This document shows, piece after piece, positions 20,245 to 32,300 of a stretch of 64,000 bases of DNA (within the stretch, counting starts at the first letter, position 1; each line of letters opens with the position of its first letter). Position numbers and translations under genes: made by a program. The stretch comes from Brevipalpus yothersi (Eukaryota; Arthropoda; Arachnida; Trombidiformes; Tenuipalpidae), in assembly GCA_003956705.1 (NCBI GenBank), contig QZCP01000168.1, positions 155,301 through 219,300 of the forward strand, given 5' to 3'. The notes beneath the pieces are model-generated. The model was not told the origin of the DNA. It was given only the letters and a program-made list of their open reading frames with translations, and made no database searches.

Positions 20245-20712
20245 AGTTTCTATTATCTTTGACGCCATGTTTTCCTACCTGATGAAGTTGATGGACGTCT
20301 CGAGGTCAACCAATTTCTCTACGAAAAGTGCTCACGAGATATAATACTTGAAGTGAATGGCCAATCAGTTGTGGCAATCGCAAAGAATAAGGCTATGGAG
20401 ATGATGATCAATCCATGTCTCATTACGCTGATCAGAAGAGGTCGTCCAATAATACCCCTCAATCTCGATGATTTCATTCGGAAGTATGATCACAACAGAC
20501 AGAGTCCAGAAGTTTCACAAGTGATCAATGCCATTATTGTTGGGAAAAGAAGTGCAAATTTGCTTCAAGATCAGGTGCATATAGAGATGAATTTTGTCAA
20601 TGAACTTGAACATCGACAAGAAATAATCCAAGATAACGGTGATCTGATAGCATTGGTGGTCCCTGGAGATAACCCAGATCTACATGAACCACCGGACATG
20701 CTTCCACAATAG
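20245..20712 (+). pseudogene. PDZ-like ORF at the 3' end of the outer element
   Basis: The frame from about 20,269 reads VFLPDEVDGRLEVNQFLYEK, then SRDIILEVNGQSVV, 'KAMEMMIN' and LITLIRRG. It closes at TAG 20,710-20,712. The pattern 'D-G-R-L ... D-x-IL-EVNG-x-SV ... A-x-E-M ... IT-L-x-x-R' is the second half of a PDZ fold. The GLGF loop is not clear upstream, where a TGA at about 20,254 interrupts the frame. It is followed by an amphipathic acidic tail. A decayed homologue near 2.6 kb shows that the segment belongs to the repeat family. A captured host PDZ gene is one explanation. Confidence 0.5.
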
Positions 20713-20891
20713 ATGTTGGAACTTTCATGCTCTACCCTAGTGTTTTTGATGTCTTTGTCTTTGTTTTTCGAGATGTAATAGTGTTAAGACTTAAAATGTT
20801 ACATGAATCTAGGTATACTATGTATGTATTTTATAGTGTACTATGTGTATTTATCTTATGTCATAGTGAGGAAGTTCAGAGCTCTTCCCTT

Positions 20892-20904
20892 CAGAAGGGG
20901 GTAG
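20892..20904 (+). promoter_or_regulatory. Polypurine tract of outer element
   Basis: CAGAAGGGGGTAG directly precedes the 3' LTR, the usual place for plus-strand priming. Confidence 0.75.
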
Positions 20905-21251
20905 TGCAAGCCAGTATCTAGCCCAGAGTAGGATAGAAATGTTCTATTCGTCCCTCTATCTAGCTATCTCACTTTATCAATTTTTTTTTCAGACAGACTA
21001 TGTACTCCTGTAGCCTCCATAGTCTGGACGTCCAGAATGCAGTATAGCCTTGATGTTAAATGGATAATCAATACTGTCCGACTCGTGTGAAGCCTCTGTA
21101 GTTTTATCTATTCTCTTTCTGGAAGAGGGGAGAAAAGCAGAGAGATACAATGTTATAATTTCATTATAAAAAATCATTGAGCTGGTGGACTTCAGAGAGT
21201 GAAGTTAAAATTTTGTGTATTCCTTTCTGTTATGCAACAAAATCCGTTGCA
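20905..21251 (+). repeat. 3' LTR of outer element
   Basis: 347 bp with TGCAA...TTGCA inverted ends; followed by the TGATA duplication (21,252-21,256). Confidence 0.93.
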
Positions 21252-21830
21252 TGATAGAATACATTTCTAATATGCATTAAACTCGGTAGCTTGAGTGTAT
21301 TCCAAATCCGTAAAGATAACTGCTGAATTCCCAAAAATAAAAATCTTAGCAAAAATCCTCGTTGACGGTCAAAAGTGGGCAAAATTGGGGAAAATCGCTC
21401 AATTTTTGGTCATACCTTCTAAGCCAAGAGTGATGGAGCTACATTCTATATATCATTGGACTCGGTAAGTGAAGTACATTTCATAACCGTTGAGAAACTT
21501 GGAGCTCTCCAGCAAATAAAAATTTTGGAAAAATTTTCTGGGAACACTGAAAAATGGGTAAAATCGGGAAAATTTGCTTAATTTTCGGTCATAATTTCTG
21601 AACCAGAAATGATAGAAGAATCATCCATTCATCAAAAGACTCAGCGTTTTGTGTTCATGAATGATATTATGAGAACAAGCATGTAAAACCTTTGACCTAA
21701 ATTCTCACCATCAGGAGACCGAAAAATAGTTCAAAATTTTCTAAGTCCAACTTTTTGTCACAGCGCATGACTGAAACGTGATTGGTTGTGTGACCTATGA
21801 TGTGGGTTCGTTGAGAAAATACAATTATTT
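21252..21830. repeat. Right part of the ~178-bp satellite-like array
   Basis: Two clear units (AAAATTTTGG-type landmarks at about 21,339 and 21,519, spacing 180) and a decayed third carry the same block order as the left part. The LTR element therefore split one array. Confidence 0.75.
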
Positions 21831-22713
21831 AGAATAGAAGAGGAGAAATTCCTTCCTCGGGATGGCCCAGAATAACTGACAATCAGTGGAACGGAAAGAC
21901 ATGAAATTCAGAGAAAAAATCTGATGATTGGTGGAAAGTAGAGAGAAGAGAGATCGACATATAATTTTGATGGTAAGGCAAAAATACTCATCTTTTAATT
22001 TTGCGATTTGACCAAAGTCCTTACCATCGACACAAATTAATCACGTTCAGGGGTTCAGCAAATTGTAACGTTTACTCCAACAGAATTTTAGGTTTTTCAG
22101 TAGTTTAATAGATTCATGTTTGCAAACAACACAACCATCCGGGAGAGAGGAGAACTTGGAAGTGGCGAACATGGCGAAAATTTTCAACTGTTGCTTCCAG
22201 TTCTCCTTCTCTCCCAACCTATATCATAACCTCATTTCCGGGTTTCACCAAAAGCTATAATTAAAAAAATTCGACGAGAATAATAACAAGAGAGTAGCAA
22301 GAACTTACCATTTTCCATTAATATGGAAACTTGTAAGTATTTTTTTTAATGATTATTTTTTGATAATTAATTAACATTTTTTTCAGATAAAGTCTATTTA
22401 TAATAGACTTTCAAAGACTCCGCCACCACCATTCATCCAAATTGCAGTCAATGTTAGCATATACATTTCCAACACTCATGCCTAACCGAGTGGAGCTCAA
22501 GAGTGGGTTGCTAGGGACAACGGCCCTTTAATGACAAGAAGGTCTCAAGTTATTGTTCCTTTGTTCCCGTGTTGTTCTCTCTCTCTTTTTCTTTCAACCC
22601 CAAAAAAATTAGACCCCCAAAAAGTCCTGAGGGGAAGGAAATTGCTTCCCCCCTTCCCTCAGTTGTATTGTTCCTACTCATGCATTTCCCATAATGAACA
22701 GACAAGTCGGTCA

Positions 22714-22733
22714 GGCCCGTCATACGACGGGCC
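22714..22733. repeat. Perfect hairpin, 8-bp stem
   Basis: GGCCCGTC and GACGGGCC are separated by ATAC. GC-rich in an AT-rich neighbourhood. Confidence 0.85.
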
Positions 22734-23369
22734 AGTTAGATCAGAGTAAATTCGGAGATGTGCTTTTCAGGCTGAGAAGCTCACAGCTGGCTTCGCTCAC
22801 AGTTCGCTACGTACTGGCCTCTTGTTTTCGTATGCTAATCCTTTTTGGGCCTCTGGCGTTGGAAGAAAATGGAAGAGAAAGAGAAAGAAAGAGAAAAAGA
22901 AAGAGGCAGAGAAAGAGAACTCGTTGCGCTCAATTGACTTTTTATTGGTTAACGCTACTAATATTATGGATTCTCGATAATTGTCCCAGACAGAAATGAT
23001 GAAGATGAGTTATAAACTATAATTTCATGTCATGTAATGAAGGTTTTCAGGAGTACATCCGCTGAGGAAAGCGAGTCAATAAAAATTCGATCCTATTCAT
23101 GGAATTTTTGATGAAACAAAATGATTTTCCTAGCAAAAATAAAAAAATAAGAGAGTAATTTGTATTCACGCTTTCATTGGCTGATAATTATTGGATTCAA
23201 AGTCGATACCAATCGAAAAATATCACATTAATAGCAAATGTTGTGCAAGAAAACGATCTGAGCCCGAAAGTTGATCATTCTTCACGATGGAAAAAGAGAG
23301 AGAAAAAAGAGTTAGAGATACAATACAATTTTAACCTCTCAAATAATTATTCATATCAGAAGGTGGGTA

Positions 23370-23375
23370 TTTATT
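23370..23375 (-). terminator. Polyadenylation signal of ABCA gene 1
   Basis: AATAAA on the minus strand, about 40 bases after the stop codon at 23,413. Confidence 0.55.
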
Positions 23376-23412
23376 TTTTCAAGCTCGTAAGAGAATGAGA
23401 AGTGAATGAATA

Positions 23413-26400
23413 TTATTTGTTTCGTGAAGACTCCTCTTGAGCAAAGCTAAGGAAAATCTGCTCAATTGATGTATCATTAATGTAAAAGTTATCAATTGGA
23501 CTCTTTTCCTTCACTTGTTTCATACACCGAAACATGTCACCCCAACGTAAATTGGGGCCAGTCAAGTGAAATTGAACAGTAGTTCCATGTTGATCTTGCA
23601 GTTTGGCTGAAGGGAATAAACTTTGGACACATTCCTTAAGAGATGGGAAAGCTGACTCTTCCTTTAACTTGATGATCAGAGTAAATCCTTGACCATATTT
23701 ACTCTTTAAATGAGTGGATGATCCTGTGAAAGATATAAAATTAGTCTAGAGAATCGAAAGCTCATACATTTCTCACCTAAACATCGCATCTGTCCTTTGG
23801 CCATGATTGCAATTCGATTACAAAGTGCCTCACATTCGTCCATCGAATGACTAGTCAACACTATTGATGACCGACCAGACTCTCTGAGACCCACCAAAGT
23901 AGCCCAAATTTTTCTTCGAGATGCTGGATCTACACCAGTTGTCGGTTCATCCAGAAACATGACTGCAGGACCACCGACAGTGGCGATTGCTAGGCCAAGT
24001 TTTCGTTTATTTCCACCACTCAGATTGCAGTTGAGAGTTTTACGAAACTTGGTCAGATCAGTCGTAAATATGATGTAATCAACATTTTTGGGTATATCTT
24101 TCCCAGGTATTCCTGTTGAAAAAAAATTTTTCAGCAAAAAATCTCTCTCACGAATATGAAATTACAAACCTCGAAGTCTAGCAAACAATCTAAGTGTTTC
24201 CTCTGGAGTTAGTAGATCTAATAGAGCATCCTGTTGTGGACAGTAGCTAATATTTTCTCGATATTTTGTCAGATTACCAGCAACATTTAATTTTCCAACA
24301 TAGGCAGCTCCTTTGGTCATCGGTTCATCTCCTGTGAGCATTGAGAATGTCGTTGTCTTTCCAGCTCCATTGACACCAAGCAACCCGAAACATTCTTTCT
24401 TATGGACTGTAAATGATACATCATAAACTGCTCGGAAACGACTGCAAATAGCGAAATAATCTTTGGTAAGTCGAGAGGCCACAAGAGCTTCTTGGGCTTG
24501 TGTTTTATCCTTGATAATTGATGCTACCGATTCTTTTTCTCTTTTAACATCTTCATCGTCGGTCGGCTGTGTTCCCTCTGAACCTGATATAATGCAACCC
24601 ATGATTTTCCCAAATAATTTGTGTAATCTATGGCCAAAGATAGACAAAATAAGAAGTAAAATAAGAGCTACTATGCTGATTTGCAGCATGAGTATCAGCT
24701 CTGGTTTTATTAGCCCCAAATAATTTGGCTTCTCGCGATCTAAACAATATTTTTTGATATTCTCCTCAACATATCCAGTATCAACTTGTCTCTGGAAAAC
24801 ATCTCTCATTTTATCACAACTATACACAATCACCGAAACCCATAAAATTCTATATAGACCAGCTACAACGCTGACCGAAGGAAGCAGCTTAAACCTCATA
24901 AGAGGCTTAAAGGCTTCCTCTACGCTACTATCCCGATATTCAGCTGGATAAGCCTCATAGATTATAACAAGTACAGAACCAATGAAGCCAAGGATGCTAG
25001 TAACAGTGCAAATAATATTAAATCCAGTTACAGGATTAACTTTCGAGAATGTCATCAAGTATACACTGGGTATGGCAGCAAGCAATGAGACAAAAAATAG
25101 TATCATAAAGGAAGCTGGTGATGATCAATGAAAAAAAAGTGTGAATTAGATTTCGATTGTGGACACAGTTTGGCTTACCAATGATTTCCAGTGAGAATAG
25201 AACTTTAAAATTCGCAATGATCACTATGGCTAGCATTATTTGGCAAACTATCATTAAGTAAATCATATCAAATGAAATGTTTGATAGCCAGTATGAAAAA
25301 TCTCCCAGACCAGCCATACGTTGTATCAATTCTGCCTGTATTTTGAATAATGTAAAATTGTAAAATAGAGATTAGCTTACGATTCAAGTTCATTGGCAAT
25401 TCCTCCGTGTTCAAAAGTTCGAAAATCTACAGAAAAAATGTTAAATACCTTTATCTGATTTTCTTTCGCTAGGAAAGTATATGCAGAGGCAAAAAGAAAT
25501 CCAAGAGCAATCGGGAAAATGAAAAGTAACATTATGCGAGCAGCCGAGGCTTTTTCAATGAATTCATAATAGTCGGGTTTTCGAGGCATTGGCTGTTCTT
25601 TGACATGAATCAATGTTTTATTTCCGGTCCCAACACATCTTAGAATATTGAGATAATCATTCACAGCGATAGCTCTCGAAATGCGATTAGATTGTCTACC
25701 ATAGAGTATGATATCTTCTTCTTTTCCCTGATCTTGAATACCAAAAAAGTATTCTGAGCTCGATTTTTTTCCACCAGATTTTTTCAAATATTCTTCGATC
25801 GTCTCATTTATGATGACCATCTTCACATTATACTGACTGTTGATATCGGTGAAACATTCTACTAGATTACTATTGGAAGAGGCGCTCAGTATGATCGATC
25901 TTTGGGCTCCGCTGTCAGCAGATGATTCGAGAGTAATCACAGAAGCGGATAAATTATGTGTTTTAATTGAGCTTTCTGGAATTAATCCGGGCGCGAGTGA
26001 GGTGAAAAGAGCAATCACAAGAATTGGAATCATAAATGAATAAAATATGAATTCATAGTCACGTCGAAAATAATGCCATCTTTTCAATACTAGTCCTCGA
26101 TAGCATGAGAAAAATGATCCAGAGCCCTTTCTCTTCTCAAAATCAAGAGTATCACGTAGCTCAGCTAATGTGGTATCTTTGACCTGTGAAAATGTCACTC
26201 GATCTTCAGCAACAAGACCTTCATCAACAGCAATCTTCATGAAAACATCTTCCAAGGTAGCTGTTGCGATGGTAAATGAAGATATCCCCAATTTATCTTT
26301 TTTCTTGTCCAGAGAGTCACAGAATTCAGCAATTTTATTCAAAAAAGTATCAGATTGTTCTTCAGCTTCATCAACACCTAGACTGAAAGTGATCTCCTCA

Positions 26401-28541
26401 CTTGTATTACTCACTAAAAATGCTTTTGGATAGTATTGTGCAATCAACGATAGAGTAGCATCGAGATTGAAAGATTTTTTCTCCATTTTAACAGAATATC
26501 CAGCACCCAGTTTAGTTTTCAAGAATATCTGACTACCAATACACTTGATACGACCTGCAGACATGATTATAATCTGATCAGCTAAAGCTTCTGCTTCCTC
26601 CATGAAATGAGTTGTGATCAGAATAGTTTTTTGATTCCTCAACTGGATTAAATAGTCCCAAACAGTTCGACGAGTTTCTGGGTCCAGACCGGACGTTGGC
26701 TCATCCAAAATAATTATATTTGAATCGGTGGCCAAAGCCATTCCAAGCTGCACTCGACGACGCATTCCACCAGAAAGTTTCGATGCCAATGTGTACGATT
26801 TTTCTCCCAATTTGAGAAGTTCAATGGTTTTGTAAACAATTGCTAGATCCGTACCTCGAAGATTTGCACAAAGTGCAAAATTTTCTTCAACAGTAAGGTT
26901 CTCATACAGACATTCATGCTGAGGACACAGAGCGGTACTTCTCCTAGCTGCTAGAGTATCTTTCTGAACATTAAATCCATTCAAGTACACCACTCCAGAT
27001 GTTGGTGATGTGAATCCTGTGATCATGTTCATCAAGGTTGTCTTTCCAGCACCATTGTGACCTAAGAGTACTGTTATTTGATTTTTATAAATTTTTACTG
27101 ATAGATTCTCAACAGCCGTCTTTCTAGCCCCCAATCTGCTATATACTTTGGAAACTTTTGAGCTGACAATACTAGCTTCACCGGAAGTTTTTTCCACCAT
27201 TTTTGGATCACAATCTACAACAGTTTCGATTTTCTCGAAATCAGTTTCTGCACCCCTAGATTTGCATGGAAAATTGAAAGGTTTAACAGAGCCTGGTTGC
27301 CATGGGCATACTGCATCCAGGTAGGCGAGAATCATCATATAGATAATCCAAAAAGGAGCAATGAGGAAAGAGATCGAGAATGGAAATGGAGATTCACTGG
27401 AATAACTCGCAAGCCATGCACCAAAAAAATCAACTGGAAAGAGAAATATTGAAATCACGTTGTAGTTCGACTGGTAAGTGTTCTCCAGTCCACAGAATAT
27501 ATACACAATAACTGCTATAACTGCAAGGGCAGGTTTATTGAAGATAGTGGTCAAAATGAATGAAAGTAAAAGATTTGATATGAAGAAGACCAAAATCATG
27601 GCCCCGAAAATAGTTATTGGTATATCTACCCTCATTGATCGGTTGTAAGTTTCGGAAAATAATATCGTTGCAATTATTGCTTGAATTAATAAGATCCAAA
27701 GATGATTAATTAGTTTTGACAACCAAAACACGCAATCAGCAACTCCCATCAATCGCAATAATTCTTTCGATCCTTTTTGTTTTTCGGTTACAATTCTCTT
27801 GACTGCCAATGTCAAGACCATCAGATTAGCTAAGGTCAGAGAAAATCTCAGAAACACACTTGGATTATCGGATTCTTTAGATTCTTTCCTAACTTTTCTT
27901 TTCATACTGGTCGATTCCTCACTATCTAGCGTATCATACTGAGGTGATGTTGAGAGATAAGGTTCAATATCTGGATTATCTTTCAGCTCATATGATGTAA
28001 TCGCCCAATGTACAGGAATGGAAGACTCCCATCCTATCCATCTATTTTCTATAAAGTATTTTAGGGTTCCATAATGAAAAGGGCTTCTTATAGTAAACCT
28101 CAATGTTGGCTCCAAGGGATCGAATATCAGACCTCCAACATTGTCCTTATAACTACCAGTTATGGACACATTTTCTAGCATATTAAACATGTCTTCCTCA
28201 GTGGAAGCGTAGATAAATTTTGTATACTCGGCTTTTTTACCCAAATAATCGATCAGTTTGGAAATTTCATGTGATTTTGGAGTGTAAAAATATACACGTG
28301 GAAAACGGTTAATTGAAGTAAAAAAGTTATGTAAAGCAGGTTGAAAAGGTGGTTGTTGATTCATATTTGATTTGAGTGCTCTTCCACTCATTCTAAGCAT
28401 GGTTTCCATTGGCTTTTTGGATCCATAAATAATTAAAATTGGAAAGCATAATTCGAATAGAGTGCTGAACCATGCACGTCGACGGATGGTGAAATCTTTC
28501 GTGAGGAGAGCTTTAATTTGAATGCATAAATGTCCCTTCAT
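23413..28541 (-). CDS. ABCA3-like: ABCA-family full transporter, gene 1 of tandem cluster, 1613 aa
   Basis: Exons (minus strand): 28,541-25,449; 25,335-25,179; 25,114-24,170; 24,112-23,777; 23,723-23,413. All four introns are GT-AG and the phases (0,1,1,1) close exactly. ABCA proteins use ATP to move lipids across membranes. Layout: one N-terminal helix (about residues 22-40), an extracellular loop, a helix bundle, NBD1 with Walker A GHNGAGKTT (about 494), signature LSGGMRRR and Walker B LDEPTSGLDP. TMD2 follows, then NBD2 with GVNGAGKTT (about 1330), LSGGNKRK and LDEPTTGVDP. Length is near that of ABCA3 and well below ABCA1. Both NBDs look catalytically complete. Start is the first ATG and aligns with gene 3. 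Substrate cannot be told. Confidence 0.93.
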
Positions 28542-29337
28542 ATCGTGAAAAATTTCATTGAATATTCAATCATATCATATTGGTTTAGAACAAAAATTTT
28601 CTCAAGTACAAGTACGAGAGAGGATGAAAAAGAGTTGAATTGTCTCGTAAAACATTGAGGAAGGAAACTTGATGGTTTGTGGAAAAATCGATCGATCGGA
28701 GTTGTGATTTTCTCAATACTACATTCATCATGTAAACCTACAAAATGAAAGGATTAAAATAAGTATTTTTTTGAGAATCAGTCATCATTATAATTAAGGA
28801 TTTTATTGATTATCATTACAATCAAATTAGGCGCTCATTTTTAGGAATTCAGTTGATGATTTTTCTACATGGACCGTTTATCAGACTTCTTGAATTGTAT
28901 ACTAGGTGAAAAATTTCGTTGAGAGCCAAAGATAATCATAGATCAGATTAATTGAAGAATCGGAAAATGGTGATGTCCGACATGGAATAATCTATTCCTC
29001 CCATAAAGAATATTTTTTCTTCTTGATTATTTATCAAAATTATCGAGGATTTCCGATTTCTCCGAAGTAATGACTCCATGTGAAGAGTTGTAGGTGATTG
29101 AATTCCCATGAGTTCGAATGAATGTCCAATTTAGATCCAATATCTACCACTAGATAGCTACTACTATATATTAGTTGCAAGGCTTCAAGAACCTTCCACC
29201 AAGTAAATTGAAAACAATTGTAGAAAGAGAACAATTGTCCACTGATTCATGAACTTACGAGATATGCATGCATCGGAAACATGGATGTAAAACAGATTGA
29301 AGTCAATTCAAATTATACTGGAGACTACTCAAACTAT
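28542..29337. other. Intergenic, ABCA gene 1 promoter side
   Basis: About 0.8 kb between the stop of gene 2 and the start of gene 1. No further gene was seen; it should contain the gene 1 promoter. Confidence 0.6.
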
Positions 29338-32300
29338 TCATTCGTTCTGAGAAGACTCTTGGTGAGCGAAACTCAAAAAGATTTGTTCAATTGAAGTATC
29401 ATGAATATAAAAATTGTCTATCGGGATATTCTCTTTCACTTGTTTCATCGAACGAAACATGCCTCCCCAACGTAAATTAGGGTCAGGTAAATGAAATTGA
29501 ATGGTTGTTCCATGTTGATCCTGTAGTCTTGCGGAAGGGAATGGATTCTTGATATATTCTCTCAATTGTGCTACAGCTGACTCTTCCTTCAGCTTGATGA
29601 TCAGTGTAAAACCTTGTCCATATTTACTCTTCAGATGAGTGGATGATCCTGTAAAATAGATCGAAATCAATCTGGATAATTAGATGCAAGTTCTATCATT
29701 TCTCACCCAAACACCGTATTTGTCCTTTAGCCATGATTGCAATCCGATTACAAATAGCTTCACATTCATCCATCGAATGACTAGTCATTATTACCGATGA
29801 TCGCCCTGATTCCCTTAAACCTATCAGCGTTCCCCATATTTTGCGTCTAGATGCTGGATCAACACCAGTTGTTGGCTCATCTAGAAACATTATTTCAGGG
29901 CCACCGATAGTTGCAATGGCTAAGCCAAGTTTTCGTTTATTCCCGCCACTCAGATTGGAGTTAATAGTCTTGCGAAAATCTTTCAAATCAGTTTTGGAGA
30001 TGATATAGTCGATATTTTTGTTCAAATTTTTACCAGGTATTCCTAAAGAGTATAATCGTCAATTCAATGTTTGTAAGCATTTACAGTTTAAAAGTGATGC
30101 AAAATATCAGACCTCTCAATCTTGCAAACAATGCTAATGTTTCTTCAGGTGTTAGCAAGTCTATCAGACCATCTTCCTGTGGACAGTAGCTGAAATGTTC
30201 CCGGTATTTTACAAGATCTCTTGTCACCTCTAATTCACTAATATAGCCATGTCCACGTGTAATCCGTTCATCTCCTGTTAGCATTGCGAATGTCGTTGTC
30301 TTTCCAGCACCATTAACACCAAGCAGTCCGAAGCATTCCTTCTTGTGGACTGTGAATGATACATCATGAACCGCTCGAATACTTTCGCCTCGACAATTAC
30401 ATGGAGAAATGTAAAAATCTTTGGTAAGCTTATGTGCCACAAGTGCTTCCTCTGTGAATGCTTTATTTTTGACAATCATATCGGTTCGTTCCTTTTCTTG
30501 TAGAACATCTTCATCACCACGTTCTTCGGGATCTTTTGGTCTTGAGAATGTGAAAAAAATATCACAAAAATTGTATATGCAACCAGATAATTTGTTGCCA
30601 TGCTTTGAAGTGATAATGACAATAATGAATAAAATCGTTCCAAAAGTGAGGAGAAGCATGAGATGGGGCAAAAACAGTTGAAAATAATTTGGTTTGACAC
30701 CATCTAGGCAATATTTTTTTATATGGACATCAAAATTTTTCTCTTGCTTCTTATATTGTTCTTCAAATATATGTCTCATCGAATCACATGTATGAGTGAT
30801 TACAGAGATTCGTAAGAACATTCCAAGATCTATAATTATTCTGGCACTGGGAAATATTCCTATCAATAGAATTAATTTTTGAATCCATCCTTGCCTCCAG
30901 TCAGAAGATGAGACACTTATATCCATTTTTTGAATAAATTCTCCAAACGCACCAAATATAGCTGAAAAAAACGTGACAAAGCTTTGCCCTGGAATAGATC
31001 CCATCCGGGTGAATGTCAATAAGTATACCAATGGTAACTCAACATAACAAATTGCAACAAATAAAATCAGAATAATTTCTAGATATGAGCCGAAAGAGAA
31101 TTAAGACAGTATAAGGTGATAATTTTCTCTGTAAATATCATCAACTCACCGAAAATATTGGAAACAATTACATGTTTTTCAGCCATTGCCAATACAAACA
31201 TTGCAGATACTACCGTATAATAGAGAATGTCGAAAGTGAGGCTGGATAGCCAATAGGCAAGATCGCCTGCACCAGCCATACGTTGGACGAAATCCGACTA
31301 TTTGGTTAAAGAGAATATCAGAAATAGAAATTTTCACTTTCAGAATGATTTTGAATCCTCTGAATATGAGTTTTTTGACTATTCTAATTTGTCTCTTACA
31401 TACCTTTTTCTCTACCTCAAGTCCTGGATAAATATACATTGACCCGAAAAAATATGTGAGAGGTAGCGTTAATGAGGACAAAAATCGTCCACGCTGGCGA
31501 GAGCTTTTCTCAAGAAATTTACTATAACTAATTCGATTCGGAAAATCATGATCTTGAGTATTTATCAATGTTCTCTCACCAGTTCCAGCACATCGTAAAA
31601 TATTGAGATAATTATTCACCACAATAGGTTTCGAAAAGGGGCGAGAGTCTGTTCCGTACAGTGTAATATTGCCTTCTGTTCCTTGATCTTCTATACCGAA
31701 AAGGTAAGCTGAGCTTGATACATTCGCTCTGGATTTTTTCAAATATTCCTCGATTGGTTCATCGATTGTAATTATTTTCACATTATATTGACTATTGATT
31801 TCTTTAAAACATTCTGCTAGCAAGCTATATGGAGAGGCACTGAGTATAACAGAAAGTTTCTCTGAGTACAGATTAGGAGATATAACATTGCCAGAAAAAT
31901 TGGATGCTTCCATTACACCTTCGGGAATCATACTATCTTTCACGTGGGACATGATCAACAGGAGTGGATATGCGAAAGAAATTGTTGATGCCATCTTATG
32001 ACGACCCAGAAAAAGCCATCTTTTCCGTAATAATCCAAGATAGCAGGAACAAAATGATGAAGAGCCCTTCTCTTGGTCATAATCGAGAGTTTCTCGAAGT
32101 TCAGCTACTGTTGTATCTTTTACCTGGGCAAATGTTACTTTATCCTCATCAACACGACCCTCATCAACAGCAACCTTCATAAACACATCCTCCAAAGTTG
32201 CTGTTGTGATGGTGTATGAAGATATTCCCAATGCTTCTTTTTTTTCATCCAAGGTATCACAAAACTGCGCGATACTGTCCAGGGAAGACGATTCTTTCTC

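Larger units (their letters stand above)
12428..21251 (+). mobile_element. Outer LTR retroelement (likely non-autonomous), 8.8 kb with insertion
   Basis: Both 347-bp LTRs begin TGC(A/G)AGCC and end GTTGCA. They are flanked by the 5-bp duplication TGATA, which defines the element exactly. A primer-binding-like site follows the left LTR, and a purine tract (AGAAGGGGGTAG) precedes the right LTR. Removing the 4487-bp inner insertion and its duplicated target leaves about 4.34 kb. That contains a broken gag, acidic ORFs and a PDZ-like segment, but no recognisable protease, reverse transcriptase, RNase H or integrase. The LTRs differ at about 22 of 347 positions (my count), older than the inner element. 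It inserted into the ~178-bp repeat array. Confidence 0.9.
21831..23412. other. Non-coding stretch upstream of the ABCA cluster's 3' end
   Basis: Contains a perfect 8-bp-stem hairpin (GGCCCGTC/GACGGGCC, ATAC loop) at 22,714-22,733, an inverted repeat near 22,395-22,415 and a GA-rich tract near 22,870-22,920. No gene was supported. Confidence 0.5.

Noticed and set aside
11850..21830. CRISPR-like array at the ~178-bp repeats
   Set aside because: The repeats are long, diverged and without unique spacers, in a eukaryotic genome.
22694..22999. 101-codon ORF with an Arg/Lys/Glu repeat
   Set aside because: The composition comes from a GAAAGA-type simple repeat; there is no domain or splice context.
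25381..25426. A 46-nt mini-exon inside intron 1 of ABCA gene 1, with CTGTAG before it and GTAAGC after it
   Set aside because: It would leave a 22-bp intron before it and shift the frame. Skipping it gives the same exon join as in genes 2 and 3.
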